From positions 1-64,000 of the forward strand of contig NZ_VFIA01000013.1 in assembly GCF_014282275.1 (NCBI RefSeq): DNA of 64,000 nt, in the 5' to 3' direction. Each line of letters begins with the position of its first letter. Position 1 is the stretch's first letter. The translations under genes and the position numbers were made by a program. Shown piece after piece: positions 26,361 to 34,935 of this stretch. Source of the DNA: Spirosoma utsteinense. GTDB lineage: Bacteria; Bacteroidota; Bacteroidia; Cytophagales; Spirosomataceae. The notes under the pieces were generated by a model that saw nothing but the letters and a program-made list of their open reading frames with translations, was not told the origin of the DNA and did no database searches.

Positions 26361-27374
26361 TTACTGTACGACCACCGTCACGCGCCGGTTGGCTTTGCGG
26401 CCCTCCCGGGTGTCATTCGACACTTTCGGGGCGGTTTCTCCTTTAGCATCCACCACGATCTGGTCGGAGTCGATTCCTGATTTCCGTAGCCGGCCTTTGA
26501 CCTGGTTAGCCCGGTCGCGTGAAAGCTGCAGATTCGTAGCATCCGGTCCGGAGTTATCGGTATGACCCGTCAACCGTAGCTTTTTATCCTTGTGCGTTGA
26601 GAGGTATTTGATAGCTTCGGAGAAGAACTTCGATGTTTCGGGCGTTTTTATGTAGGTAGCCTCACCCAATGTAAAGTAAAGATCGATCGGTTCGAACACG
26701 GAGGTGTATTTCTCGGCAGCTGCTAACCCAGCTTCGGTAGTGGGGGCATCGGGGGCCAGGACCGGTGGTTTGGCATTAACACTGTCTGTCATTCCCGTTA
26801 CCGGCGTGATACCCGGTGCCACGCCATCGAATGTGAAGTCGATACCACCATAGAGCGAATCCCCTTTAGACGTAAACGTCATGCCTCCACTCCCATCCTT
26901 GCCGGAGCGAGTCTCACCAGCGGTAGACAGCGATACGGCAGGAATACCCTGCTGGATCAGGTATTGCTTCACGCCTTCGGCACGGGCCAGGCCCAGGTTG
27001 GCAAAAGAGGTCACGTTCGCTTCATCGGCCCCGTAGAAACCCGTTACGGTCAATGTACGGCCGGGGTTCGCTTTCAAATAAGCGGCCAATGAATCGAGCG
27101 AGGTGCCAAGCGTATTCATGTTGGCGTTCGACCCGGAACGGGCAAAACTAAAGTTGCCGGGCAGGTCCAGCTGAAAACGATCCCCATCAGCAATAGTCAG
27201 CCCATTGGTTGCCACGCTCATTGGCGTCACATCATCCACAATGACATTGTCAGCTGCGGTTACGGCTGGCTCATCGTTGGCACAAAGCTGCTTGATTTTA
27301 CAGACATGCCACCAGGTCGAGCCCACCATCCACAGGGCAAGCAGGATGATCCAGGGAGTTTTCGAAGAGAACAT
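26361..27374 (-). CDS. OmpA-family protein with two OmpA-like C-domains
   Basis: A 337-residue exported protein. A hydrophobic stretch at residues 8-22 serves as an uncleaved anchor or signal. Residues about 75-145 look like a divergent OmpA-like domain (AAYLKANPGRTLTVTGFYG, then NLGLARAEGVKQYL), and residues 235-337 a canonical peptidoglycan-binding one (LTGHTDNSGPDATNLQLSRD, then KANRRVTVVVQ). This points to anchoring in the cell wall. It heads a cluster with the two helix-hairpin-helix proteins. Confidence 0.85.
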   Translation of the reverse strand: MFSSKTPWIILLALWMVGSTWWHVCKIKQLCANDEPAVTAADNVIVDDVTPMSVATNGLTIADGDRFQLDLPGNFSFARSGSNANMNTLGTSLDSLAAYLKANPGRTLTVTGFYGADEANVTSFANLGLARAEGVKQYLIQQGIPAVSLSTAGETRSGKDGSGGMTFTSKGDSLYGGIDFTFDGVAPGITPVTGMTDSVNAKPPVLAPDAPTTEAGLAAAEKYTSVFEPIDLYFTLGEATYIKTPETSKFFSEAIKYLSTHKDKKLRLTGHTDNSGPDATNLQLSRDRANQVKGRLRKSGIDSDQIVVDAKGETAPKVSNDTREGRKANRRVTVVVQ

Positions 27375-27586
27375 AAATTTGAAGGTTAAGTGGTCTGATG
27401 CGACTCATAAGCCCGGTTACAGGAATGCCCGACAGGTCGAATCGCCAACCCGCCGACCGCCCAAAAATACAAGTAAGCGATACAAATACAAGAGCATCAG
27501 CTTTTTTGGGCGGTGAGTGGTTATGGCTTCCTATCCGAAACTCAGGAACTTAGGACGCAGGCTATCTAAACAAGTATCGGTCTGTT

Positions 27587-27594
27587 TATCTTTG
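27587..27594 (+). promoter_or_regulatory. TAnnTTTG-type -7 element
   Basis: TATCTTTG lies 41 bases before the ATG at 27635. No TTG box is evident at the standard distance. Confidence 0.35.
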
Positions 27595-27634
27595 TTTTTT
27601 TTAGACCCTTCGGGGCCGATTACTCCTGTGTTTT

Positions 27635-29296
27635 ATGCACCGATACCAGACTGCCCGACTCGTATTCTTTAGCCTGTTACTGGCTGGTAGTTGCTACACC
27701 TGTCAATACCGGGAGGCCGTTCGGCCGGGCCTCGAACCATCGATCTCTCCAAGGCCGGGACTGCCGGGGCTCCCGCCTATCAGCCTGCCCTTTACCTACC
27801 AGATTCCATCAGCCCAGTCGCCCTGGTCAGGCTACAATGGAACAAGGCTTGCTAACCGGGAAGTGGGCGCAGTCTCCAGTCAGGAATCCGCTGTTCTTCA
27901 GGTTGAAGTCCGCAAAGAGTACGGAGCTTCTATCCAGATTTATGATAAAGTGACCAAGCAGTCGCTCATCAATTTTCTGGACCTCGGCCGCGAATCAGGG
28001 ATGGGTTCATACGGGGGCCCCCGTAGCTTTGCCGACGACTCGCCCAGGTGGAAAGGCATTGGCTATAATCCCCTCCAGGCGGGCGACGATGGGCACAACC
28101 CCTCTCCGATCCTGTTCCATGGTTTCGTCGATGGGTGGATATACACCAAAGCGCAGTCCCTGTCATGGCCGCACCAGGATGCCCGCAAATTACCGTTCTT
28201 CTATGAACAATGGGTACGGGTAGACAGCAATAAAGTACATGTTCATGTCCGGCTAACCCATCAGCGACCAGACAAAACGTTCTATGCTGCCGAGTCCCAG
28301 GAATGGCCGATGATGATGATCAACGGTGCCCGTAAAGTCCATTTCTACAATGGATCGGCACCCTACACCGGCGATGCGGCTACCCTGACCGATGGAATCG
28401 AGAGCATAAAAAGTGACGGCAACTACATTACCCACCAGGGCACGCCGTTTGGGTTGACGGAACCGTGGATGGGTGTCGACATCAGTTCAACAACAACGGG
28501 GGCCGTTACCACGGGAGAACCCCGCCTGATTGGGTTGTACTGCCCTGGCTTTTTTAAGGCCAATTATAACGTAGCCGCTATTATTGCGCGCGAAAATGGG
28601 GAGGGTTCCAATACGCATACCTATATCGCCAACCAGCCCATGGCCCACCTGGACAGCGACAATACCTGGTATAAATCGTACACCTACGTGCTGGGCTCGG
28701 AGCGCGAGATACGTAACTACGTGTATGCTCAGGAACGGTTTACCAAACCTGATTTCCTATTCAATACGTTTAACGGGCGTAATGGCTGGATCATCCACGA
28801 CGGTGGTTTCGATCAGAAAGAGCCCTTTACGACCAATAACTGGCGGGTTACGTTTACGGGTAAAACAGAAAATGGCCAAACCAATGCCCGGGAAGCCAAA
28901 TTGATATCTCCCTACGGTAGCTGGCCTGCCAGTGGATTTAAGGAGATCTATATCCGCATGGCTTATTCCGGCCCGCCCGGCACACCGGCCCAGATGCCCT
29001 TACAACTGGTATGGCTGTTAAATAGCCAGTCCCCCGATGGTACGGACGATCGATATCCAAACCAGAATCGTACCCGGTTTACCCGGCCAACCCGGGTAAC
29101 CGCGCAGCAGTCGATACCGCTGGTCGTTACGAACGATGGCCAGATGCACACCTATAAGCTTAGTTTTGCCAACAAACCGATGTGGAAAGATATTATCCAG
29201 CAATTTGAAATCACGCACGAATACTCGACTTCGGTCATTCCACCGGGCGAAGTACTCGACATTGCCTACTTCGGCACCCGAAATCCGGGCGAATGA
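27635..29296 (+). CDS. Large secreted protein of unknown function
   Basis: A 553-residue exported protein that I cannot place in a family. The N-terminus (LVFFSLLLAGSC) is a signal peptide with a possible lipidation Cys, followed by a Pro/Gly-rich linker of about 30 residues. The body is rich in Trp, Tyr, Gly and Asn, as in carbohydrate-active or sugar-binding beta-sandwich proteins; examples are GSYGGPRSFADDSPRWKGIG, EQWVRVDSNKVHVHVRLTH and FNTFNGRNGWIIHDGG. The last 150 residues look like a second beta domain. A polysaccharide-related role is a guess. It is monocistronic, about 100 bases before ltaE. Confidence 0.75.
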   Translation: MHRYQTARLVFFSLLLAGSCYTCQYREAVRPGLEPSISPRPGLPGLPPISLPFTYQIPSAQSPWSGYNGTRLANREVGAVSSQESAVLQVEVRKEYGASIQIYDKVTKQSLINFLDLGRESGMGSYGGPRSFADDSPRWKGIGYNPLQAGDDGHNPSPILFHGFVDGWIYTKAQSLSWPHQDARKLPFFYEQWVRVDSNKVHVHVRLTHQRPDKTFYAAESQEWPMMMINGARKVHFYNGSAPYTGDAATLTDGIESIKSDGNYITHQGTPFGLTEPWMGVDISSTTTGAVTTGEPRLIGLYCPGFFKANYNVAAIIARENGEGSNTHTYIANQPMAHLDSDNTWYKSYTYVLGSEREIRNYVYAQERFTKPDFLFNTFNGRNGWIIHDGGFDQKEPFTTNNWRVTFTGKTENGQTNAREAKLISPYGSWPASGFKEIYIRMAYSGPPGTPAQMPLQLVWLLNSQSPDGTDDRYPNQNRTRFTRPTRVTAQQSIPLVVTNDGQMHTYKLSFANKPMWKDIIQQFEITHEYSTSVIPPGEVLDIAYFGTRNPGE

Positions 29297-29399
29297 AAAC
29301 AAGGCAGAACGGGAGGAGTAACGAAGAAGGATTGCTTCTGCCTGTCCCTCGCCTACTCCCCCGGCCCCCGCTGCCCTTTAATTCCTTTACGTTCCAACT

Positions 29400-30416
29400 A
29401 TGATTATTGACCTGCGTAGCGATACTGTTACACAACCCACGCCTGCCATGCGGGAGGCTATGTTTTCGGCTCCCCTGGGCGACGATGTCCTGGGCGACGA
29501 CCCTACCGTTAACGCCCTTGAAACCAAGGCAGCCGCCCTGTTCGGCATGGAAGCCGCCCTCTTTTGTGCGTCGGGCACGATGACCAATCAACTGGCGATT
29601 CGCACCCACACCCGCCCCGGCGACGATGTAATCTGTGACTATCTGTCGCACGTTTACCAATACGAAGGCGGTGGTATTTCGGTGAATGCGCTGGCGTCGG
29701 TAAGTCTGGCTCACGGAAAGGGGGGCAAGCTCACGCCCGACCTTATACGTGAGTACATTTATAATCCGCTGGACTCCCACAAGCCAATATCCCGGCTCGT
29801 CGTGCTGGAGAACACCGTTAACAAAGGGGGTGGCTGCTACTATACCGTCCCTGAAATTGCCGCGATACGGCAGCTATGCGATGAACACGGCCTTATTTTA
29901 CACCTCGATGGAGCACGGCTGTTTAACGCACTGGTCGAAACCGGCGACCCGGTCGAAGCGTACGGACAATTATTCGATTCGATCAGTATCTGTCTTTCGA
30001 AGGGCCTCGGCTGTCCGGTAGGGTCGCTCCTGCTGGGGAAGGCCGACATGATCCGGCAGTCCCGGCGTTACCGCAAACTGATGGGTGGCGGCTGGCGACA
30101 GGCCGGTTTTCTGGCGGCTGCCGGCATCTACGCCCTCGACCACCACATCGACCGGCTGAAAATGGACCATGCGCGGGCCCGCAAAATAGGTGCCCTGCTC
30201 GAACAGCTGCCCGAGGTGGAAGAAATTCTGCCCATTGATACGAATATTGTCATTTTCAGGCTTCCCGAAACCCTTTTAGCTGCCGACTATGTTTCCAGAC
30301 TAGATGCGAAAGGAATCCGTGGTATTTCGTTTGGTAAACACCTGGTGCGCTTCGTAACGCACCTGGACCTGACCGACGAACATATAGAGTACATGGCGCA
30401 GGAATTGAATCACTGA
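29400..30416 (+). CDS. ltaE: Low-specificity L-threonine aldolase
   Basis: A 338-residue PLP enzyme (fold type I) that splits L-threonine and L-allo-threonine into glycine and acetaldehyde. It opens with the family signature [18 protein letters not shown] and [24 protein letters not shown] contains the Asp that holds the pyridine nitrogen, and Lys201 in [12 protein letters not shown] forms the Schiff base. Length is normal. The GNAT-nitrilase follows after 26 bases on the same strand, so the two may form an operon. Confidence 0.95.
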   Translation: MIIDLRSDTVTQPTPAMREAMFSAPLGDDVLGDDPTVNALETKAAALFGMEAALFCASGTMTNQLAIRTHTRPGDDVICDYLSHVYQYEGGGISVNALASVSLAHGKGGKLTPDLIREYIYNPLDSHKPISRLVVLENTVNKGGGCYYTVPEIAAIRQLCDEHGLILHLDGARLFNALVETGDPVEAYGQLFDSISICLSKGLGCPVGSLLLGKADMIRQSRRYRKLMGGGWRQAGFLAAAGIYALDHHIDRLKMDHARARKIGALLEQLPEVEEILPIDTNIVIFRLPETLLAADYVSRLDAKGIRGISFGKHLVRFVTHLDLTDEHIEYMAQELNH

Positions 30417-30442
30417 AAAACGATTGACTTAAAAGAGCCGGA

Positions 30443-32041
30443 ATGCATATTCAAACCAGAACGTTACAAAAGGAAGATTACAATGACCTCAAAGAGGCCA
30501 TGATTGAGGTATACAGCAGTATCGGGGGTGATTACTGGCAGAAAAGTAAAATTACCAAACTGCTTACCATATTTCCGGAAGGCCAGTTCTGCGTTGAAGT
30601 CGATGGCAAAGTCGTCGCCTGTGCGCTGGCTATCCGGGTTAAATATGATCAGTTCGGAGACAATCACACCTATCATGAGATTACCGGTGGCTATACGTTC
30701 AAGACGCATAGCGACGAGGGTGACTACATGTACGGCATAGAAGTGTTCGTTCACCCCGACTACCGGGATCTTCGCCTGGGCCGACGGCTTTATGACGCCC
30801 GGAAGGAATTATGTGAAACGCTCAACCTGAAAGGTATAGTCGCGGGCGGACGCATTCCCAATTATAATAAGTTCGCTCATGAGCTTTCGCCCCGCGAGTA
30901 CATTGCCAAGGTGAAGCAAAAGGAGATTTACGACCCTACGCTTACCTTCCAGATCTCCAACGACTTCCACGTCAGAAAGGTCTTGCGTGGGTATCTGCCC
31001 GGCGATACCGAGTCGAAAGAATATGCGACGCTGCTGGAATGGATCAATATTTATTATGTCGTTGAAAAAGATAAACGCCCGCATACCGACTCGATCATTC
31101 GGCTGGGCGTTATCCAGTGGCAGATGCGGCTTTTCAAAAATCTCGACGCCTTTCTGGATCAGGTCGAGTTCTTCGCCAACGCCGTAAGCGACTACCGCGC
31201 CGATTTCATGGTGTTGCCGGAGTTTTTCAACACGCCCCTGATGGCCGATTTCAACGACCTGCCTGAGCCGGTAGCCATCCGGAAGCTGGCTGATTTCACC
31301 GTGCAGGTCCGCGATAAACTCTGCGAAATGGCCATTTCCTACAACGTCAACATTGTAGGCGGCAGCATGCCTCTGGTCGACGACGACGGCAAGCTCTACA
31401 ACGTAGCCTACCTCTGTCGGCGCGATGGCTCTTACGAAGAATACCGTAAGATTCATATTACGCCCAATGAGGTGCGGCATTATGGCATGGTAGGCGGCTA
31501 CGAAATACGCGCCTTCGATACGGACTGCGGTAAAATAGGCATGCTGATTTGCTACGACGTCGAGTTCCCTGAACTGGGTCGGATTCTGGCGCAGCAGGGT
31601 ATGCAGATTCTGTTTGTCCCGTTCCTGACCGATACGCAGAATGGATATTCCCGGGTACGGCACTGTGCTCAGGCGCGGGCCATTGAGAACGAATGCTACG
31701 TAGCGATCTCGGGCTGCGTGGGAAACCTGCCGAAGGTTCACAATATGGATATCAACTTCGCGCAATCGGCCGTCTTTACCCCGTCCGATTTTCAGTTTCC
31801 CACCAACGCCGTGAAGGCCGAAGCTACGCCTAACACCGAAATGGTGCTCATTGCCGACGTCGATCTGAGTTTACTGAAAGAACTTCATGAACACGGTTCT
31901 GTACAGGTTCTGAAAGACCGCCGAACGGATTTGTACGATGTCACCCTGAAAAAGGCGGCCAAGAAAGCCATTAAACAGAAAAAGGCATCGGCCGACAACG
32001 ACCCCGAAGAAGTTGCTCCGCTCATTGTCGTATCCGAATAA
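30443..32041 (+). CDS. Fused GNAT acetyltransferase and carbon-nitrogen hydrolase
   Basis: A 532-residue two-domain protein. Residues 1-190 form a GNAT acetyltransferase with the acetyl-CoA loop in HPDYRDLRLGRRLYDARK. Residues 215-510 are a nitrilase-superfamily amidase with the catalytic Glu in VLPEFFNTP, Lys in YRKIHITP and Cys in GMLICYDVEFPE. The fused architecture is common in Bacteroidota and some Proteobacteria, but its reaction is not known; acylation followed by amide hydrolysis of a shared substrate is an attractive guess. The C-terminal tail is Lys-rich. It closes the unit with ltaE at a strong terminator. Confidence 0.9.
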   Translation: MHIQTRTLQKEDYNDLKEAMIEVYSSIGGDYWQKSKITKLLTIFPEGQFCVEVDGKVVACALAIRVKYDQFGDNHTYHEITGGYTFKTHSDEGDYMYGIEVFVHPDYRDLRLGRRLYDARKELCETLNLKGIVAGGRIPNYNKFAHELSPREYIAKVKQKEIYDPTLTFQISNDFHVRKVLRGYLPGDTESKEYATLLEWINIYYVVEKDKRPHTDSIIRLGVIQWQMRLFKNLDAFLDQVEFFANAVSDYRADFMVLPEFFNTPLMADFNDLPEPVAIRKLADFTVQVRDKLCEMAISYNVNIVGGSMPLVDDDGKLYNVAYLCRRDGSYEEYRKIHITPNEVRHYGMVGGYEIRAFDTDCGKIGMLICYDVEFPELGRILAQQGMQILFVPFLTDTQNGYSRVRHCAQARAIENECYVAISGCVGNLPKVHNMDINFAQSAVFTPSDFQFPTNAVKAEATPNTEMVLIADVDLSLLKELHEHGSVQVLKDRRTDLYDVTLKKAAKKAIKQKKASADNDPEEVAPLIVVSE

Positions 32042-32044
32042 ACT

Positions 32045-32078
32045 AAAAAGGCCCTTTCTGAACGGAAAGGGCCTTTTT
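32045..32078 (+). terminator. Terminator of the ltaE-nitrilase unit
   Basis: A perfect 14-bp stem (32045-32058 with 32065-32078), six-base loop and five T in the distal arm. Flanking A and T runs would let it work both ways for the convergent DUF2809 gene. Confidence 0.88.
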
Positions 32079-32105
32079 AGTTCTTCCAGGAGTTATTCCC
32101 CCTGC

Positions 32106-32522
32106 TTACAACCTGCCCCCGGTCTGGAAGCGGGCCGGAATTATATACCGTTCAGCGACTACACCAGCCAACACCCCGGCACTGTAGCACACCAGATCGC
32201 TCCATATAAAGGAAAAGCCCAGCACCAGTCCGCCCAGCCGCGTAGCCCGCAAACCATCTATCAGGGGCGCGTGATATAACTGGCTGGCCTCAATCCCGTA
32301 CGAGAAGACCACCGCCGACAGGGCGATGGCGGCAACAGGCCACTGCCTGAACGTAAAGGCCAGACCGAAAAACACCATTAGTGCCCATAACATATCCCCA
32401 ACATAGGCTTTGATGAAGAAAACCTCTCCGAAAAAGTGTCTCGATGCTACGCCCAGCAGCATAACGGCCACCGTCGATAATCCATAAATCAATCGACTCC
32501 GACGGATAGATCGCTTTTCCAT
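32106..32522 (-). CDS. DUF2809 membrane protein
   Basis: A 138-residue protein with four hydrophobic helices (about 10-28, 38-60, 65-82 and 103-128). The segment YVGDMLWALMVFFG and the later FSYGIEASQLYHAP match the DUF2809 family of small inner-membrane proteins, which has no known function. It is transcribed away from the Rrf2 regulator, with which it shares an intergenic region of about 140 bases. Confidence 0.8.
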   Translation of the reverse strand: MEKRSIRRSRLIYGLSTVAVMLLGVASRHFFGEVFFIKAYVGDMLWALMVFFGLAFTFRQWPVAAIALSAVVFSYGIEASQLYHAPLIDGLRATRLGGLVLGFSFIWSDLVCYSAGVLAGVVAERYIIPARFQTGGRL

Positions 32523-32640
32523 AGTTTTCTCTGCCTGTCGTTGCGGTAGTGGTTCATCGCTGGATTAGCTGCCGATTCGTCCGGTACCGGTAGAGCCGAC
32601 AAAATTACGGTCAGGCAGGGAATTATTCAGCGCCCATAAC

Positions 32641-32659
32641 TGTAACAATAAATACTACA
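32641..32659. promoter_or_regulatory. Operator-like dyad just upstream of the Rrf2 gene
   Basis: TGTAACAATAAATACTACA has TGTA...TACA symmetry and closely matches the site before the next gene (33086-33104). It ends two bases before the Rrf2 start codon, a position suited to autorepression. Confidence 0.5.
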
Positions 32660-32661
32660 CT

Positions 32662-33069
32662 ATGAACGGACGATTCGCCATATCGATGCATATCCTTACA
32701 CTGCTGGCCAAAGCCGGTAGTGAGTGGCTCACGTCTGATTTTCTGGCGGGCAGTATCAACATCAACCCGGTACTGGTACGTAAGGAAATTGGTAATCTGC
32801 GCCGGAATGGGCTGGTCGTTAGTCGGGAAGGCAAAAACGGCGGTAGCCAACTGGCAAAGTCAGCCCGGCAGATTCAGGTATCGGATGTTTTTCTGGCAAC
32901 GCGTCAGGGTGCCTTTCTGGGAACCTCCCGCAATACACCCAATCCAAATTGCCCGGTGGGTAAAGACATAAACCAGCATCTCGACAACCTGTATCAGGAA
33001 GCAGAAGAAGCCCTTATCCAGAAATTGGGCGACTGTACGCTGGAGACTTTCAGCCACCGGTTTGCGTAG
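32662..33069 (+). CDS. Rrf2-family transcriptional regulator (YwnA-like)
   Basis: A 135-residue winged-helix regulator. MNGRFAISMHILTLLAKAG and the recognition region ININPVLVRKEIGNLRRNGL are typical of Rrf2 proteins, and KNGGSQLAKSARQI forms the wing. The three closely spaced Cys that bind [2Fe-2S] in IscR and NsrR are missing; there are only two distant Cys, as in the YwnA/CymR-type branch. The NAD(P)-binding gene follows 65 bases later, a pairing also seen as ywnA-ywnB. The shared dyad upstream of both genes suggests it represses itself and the partner, perhaps released by a reactive electrophile or thiol oxidant. Confidence 0.88.
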   Translation: MNGRFAISMHILTLLAKAGSEWLTSDFLAGSININPVLVRKEIGNLRRNGLVVSREGKNGGSQLAKSARQIQVSDVFLATRQGAFLGTSRNTPNPNCPVGKDINQHLDNLYQEAEEALIQKLGDCTLETFSHRFA

Positions 33070-33085
33070 TTTTTTTACCCAAAAC

Positions 33086-33104
33086 TGTAATAATTTTCAT
33101 TACA
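33086..33104. promoter_or_regulatory. Operator-like dyad upstream of the NAD(P)-binding gene
   Basis: TGTAATAATTTTCATTACA is a perfect 6-7-6 inverted repeat. With flanks it matches the site at 32641 at about 22 of 29 positions, including ACACTAT on the right. Confidence 0.55.
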
Positions 33105-33134
33105 CTATAAAATTAAATTTTAACAAACAGACGT

Positions 33135-33779
33135 ATGAAACTGGCAATTATTGGTGCTTCGGGCTTTGTTGGCTCAGCCCTCCTCGACGAATCACTCAAG
33201 CGTGGACATGACGTAACCGCCATCGTTCGCCATCCCGAAAAGATCACGGCTGTCGACTCGAAGCTTACGGTTCAGGCCGGCGATGTTCAGGACACTGACG
33301 CGATAGCCAAACTGGTTGCGGGTCATGATGCCGTTTTGAATGCCTTCAATGCGGGCTGGACAAACCCAAATCTGTATGATGATTTTCTGAACGGATCAGC
33401 ATCTATTGAAAAAAGTACCCAGCAGGCAGGGGTCAGGCGGCTGCTGGTAATTGGCGGAGCAGGAAGTCTGGAAGCCGCTCCGGGCGTTCAGTTGGTTGAT
33501 ACTCCCGAGTTTCCGGCCGACTGGAAGGCAGGCGCAACAGCCGCCCGTGACTACCTGAACATCCTCCGGAAAAACACTACGCTGGACTGGACATTTCTAA
33601 GCCCGGCTATTAACCTGGCTCCCGGCGAGCGCACCGGCAAGTTCCGATTGGGCACTGATCAGCCGGTTTTCAACGAAAATGGTGAGTCAGCGATTTCGGT
33701 TGCCGATCTGGCCGTGGCTGTCCTGGATGAGATCGAGCGGCCGCAGTTCATCCAGAAACGGTTTACAATAGGGTATTGA
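33135..33779 (+). CDS. NAD(P)-binding oxidoreductase, YwnB/NmrA-like
   Basis: A 214-residue atypical SDR. The Rossmann motif is IIGASGFVGSALL at the very N-terminus, followed by HDVTAIVRHPEK with Arg positioned for NADP. There is no YxxxK pair. Length and the motif VIGGAGSLEAAPG fit the YwnB group of flavin-reductase-like or quinone reductase proteins. It is probably controlled by the adjacent Rrf2 protein. Its substrate is unknown. Confidence 0.85.
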   Translation: MKLAIIGASGFVGSALLDESLKRGHDVTAIVRHPEKITAVDSKLTVQAGDVQDTDAIAKLVAGHDAVLNAFNAGWTNPNLYDDFLNGSASIEKSTQQAGVRRLLVIGGAGSLEAAPGVQLVDTPEFPADWKAGATAARDYLNILRKNTTLDWTFLSPAINLAPGERTGKFRLGTDQPVFNENGESAISVADLAVAVLDEIERPQFIQKRFTIGY

Positions 33780-33783
33780 TGTA

Positions 33784-33833
33784 AACCTGGGTCCAGCTCT
33801 GGCGATCTGGTTTGCCAAAGCAGGGCCCAGGTT
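33784..33833. terminator. Hairpin between two convergent genes
   Basis: AACCTGGGTCC at 33784 pairs with GGCCCAGGTT at 33824 with one imperfection and a 29-base loop. There is no T-run, so activity is uncertain. Confidence 0.4.
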
Positions 33834-33843
33834 CCGGTATACG

Positions 33844-34701
33844 CTACAGGGCGTTGGCGATTTCGAGAGGCCGGTCAGTACTCATGATATCGGCCCCGTT
33901 TTGAGCAAACTTTTTGTAGAGCTGATCCCCTTTGGCCGCTGCCTGCTTGTCTAAGTTACCCAGTGTCCCCAGGATACAGGCGATGCGTTTTTCGTGCAGG
34001 AATGTATACAGGTCTGCGTCGGGTTCTTTCACACCAACAAAGGCGACCATGCGGTTATCAGGCACGCCAAGTTCATGCAGGCGATCGTACTCGGCCCGGT
34101 TGCGGATGGTTACCGAGATCATCAGGTTTGGGTCGAGGGCATGAACCCTGGCTGCATCCTGCGCATTGTACGTGATGACCGCTACGTAATCACTGGCCCC
34201 GGTTTTATGGATCATGTTTACCACATTGGCAAAGGATACGTTTCGTTTGACATCGAGCGTAAACGTCACCTTGCGTTTACCCCAGCGCAGAACATCTTCG
34301 AGCGTAGGGATTTTGTAAGGGGTTACCGTACCCATGTTATCTTCCAGCCGGTACTGTGCAAGCTCAGCGTAGGTTTTATCGATGAGTTTGCCTGTGCCTG
34401 TTGTGGTTCGATCGAGGGTAGCATCGTGCATCATCACCATGACGCTGTCTTTCGTCAAATCGATATCGCATTCGATGATAACAGGAATTTTTTTAGCCAG
34501 ATAGTCGAAGGATTCGATGCAATTTTCAGGATAGCCTTTCAGGTCGCCCCCACCCCGGTGCGCGGAGATTCTGGCTTTCTGGTTCGGTTGGTAGCTAAAG
34601 AATTCATACGCTTTGCCTGTTTGGACCCTGGTGTAGGTTTTAGGCGAACAGGTAATGAGGCCAGCGCTCAGGCCAAGTACGATAAATTGCTTGATGGTCA
34701 T
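33844..34701 (-). CDS. Glycerophosphodiester phosphodiesterase lipoprotein
   Basis: A 285-residue GDPD-fold enzyme that would split glycerophosphodiesters to glycerol-3-phosphate and an alcohol. Catalytic signatures are SAHRGGGDLKGYPENC (His, Arg, Glu), IIECDIDLTKD and the second His in MMHDATLDRTT. The ATG at 34699-34701 gives MTIKQFIVLGLSAGLITC, a lipoprotein signal peptide; the frame continues 23 codons upstream but without a signal. It is probably periplasmic or at the outer membrane and may be involved in phosphate scavenging or lipid turnover. Confidence 0.88.
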   Translation of the reverse strand: MTIKQFIVLGLSAGLITCSPKTYTRVQTGKAYEFFSYQPNQKARISAHRGGGDLKGYPENCIESFDYLAKKIPVIIECDIDLTKDSVMVMMHDATLDRTTTGTGKLIDKTYAELAQYRLEDNMGTVTPYKIPTLEDVLRWGKRKVTFTLDVKRNVSFANVVNMIHKTGASDYVAVITYNAQDAARVHALDPNLMISVTIRNRAEYDRLHELGVPDNRMVAFVGVKEPDADLYTFLHEKRIACILGTLGNLDKQAAAKGDQLYKKFAQNGADIMSTDRPLEIANAL

Positions 34702-34935
34702 TGTTACTGGGGAAGAATGCGGGGGAAGCGGTCGAAAAGCCGGGTATCCGGAACCGTTCCAACGAACCACTTTGTTGATAAAGAAATGAAACGCAGATTT
34801 TCAGGAGCTGTCTGATCGCGTGAGGATTTCAAAATTCTTACGATTACCTGACAACCGTACCATCTATCCTTTACTACCCGTCACACAGGGCATCTGTCGC
34901 CACAAAAATAAGGTAACAACTAGTACCAACGTATC

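Noticed and set aside
30809-31765. Reverse ORF of 318 codons inside the GNAT-nitrilase
   Set aside because: It is antisense to a gene with complete catalytic motifs.
33994-34815. Forward ORF of 273 codons opposite the GDPD gene
   Set aside because: The opposite strand encodes all GDPD catalytic motifs and a lipoprotein signal; this frame has neither.
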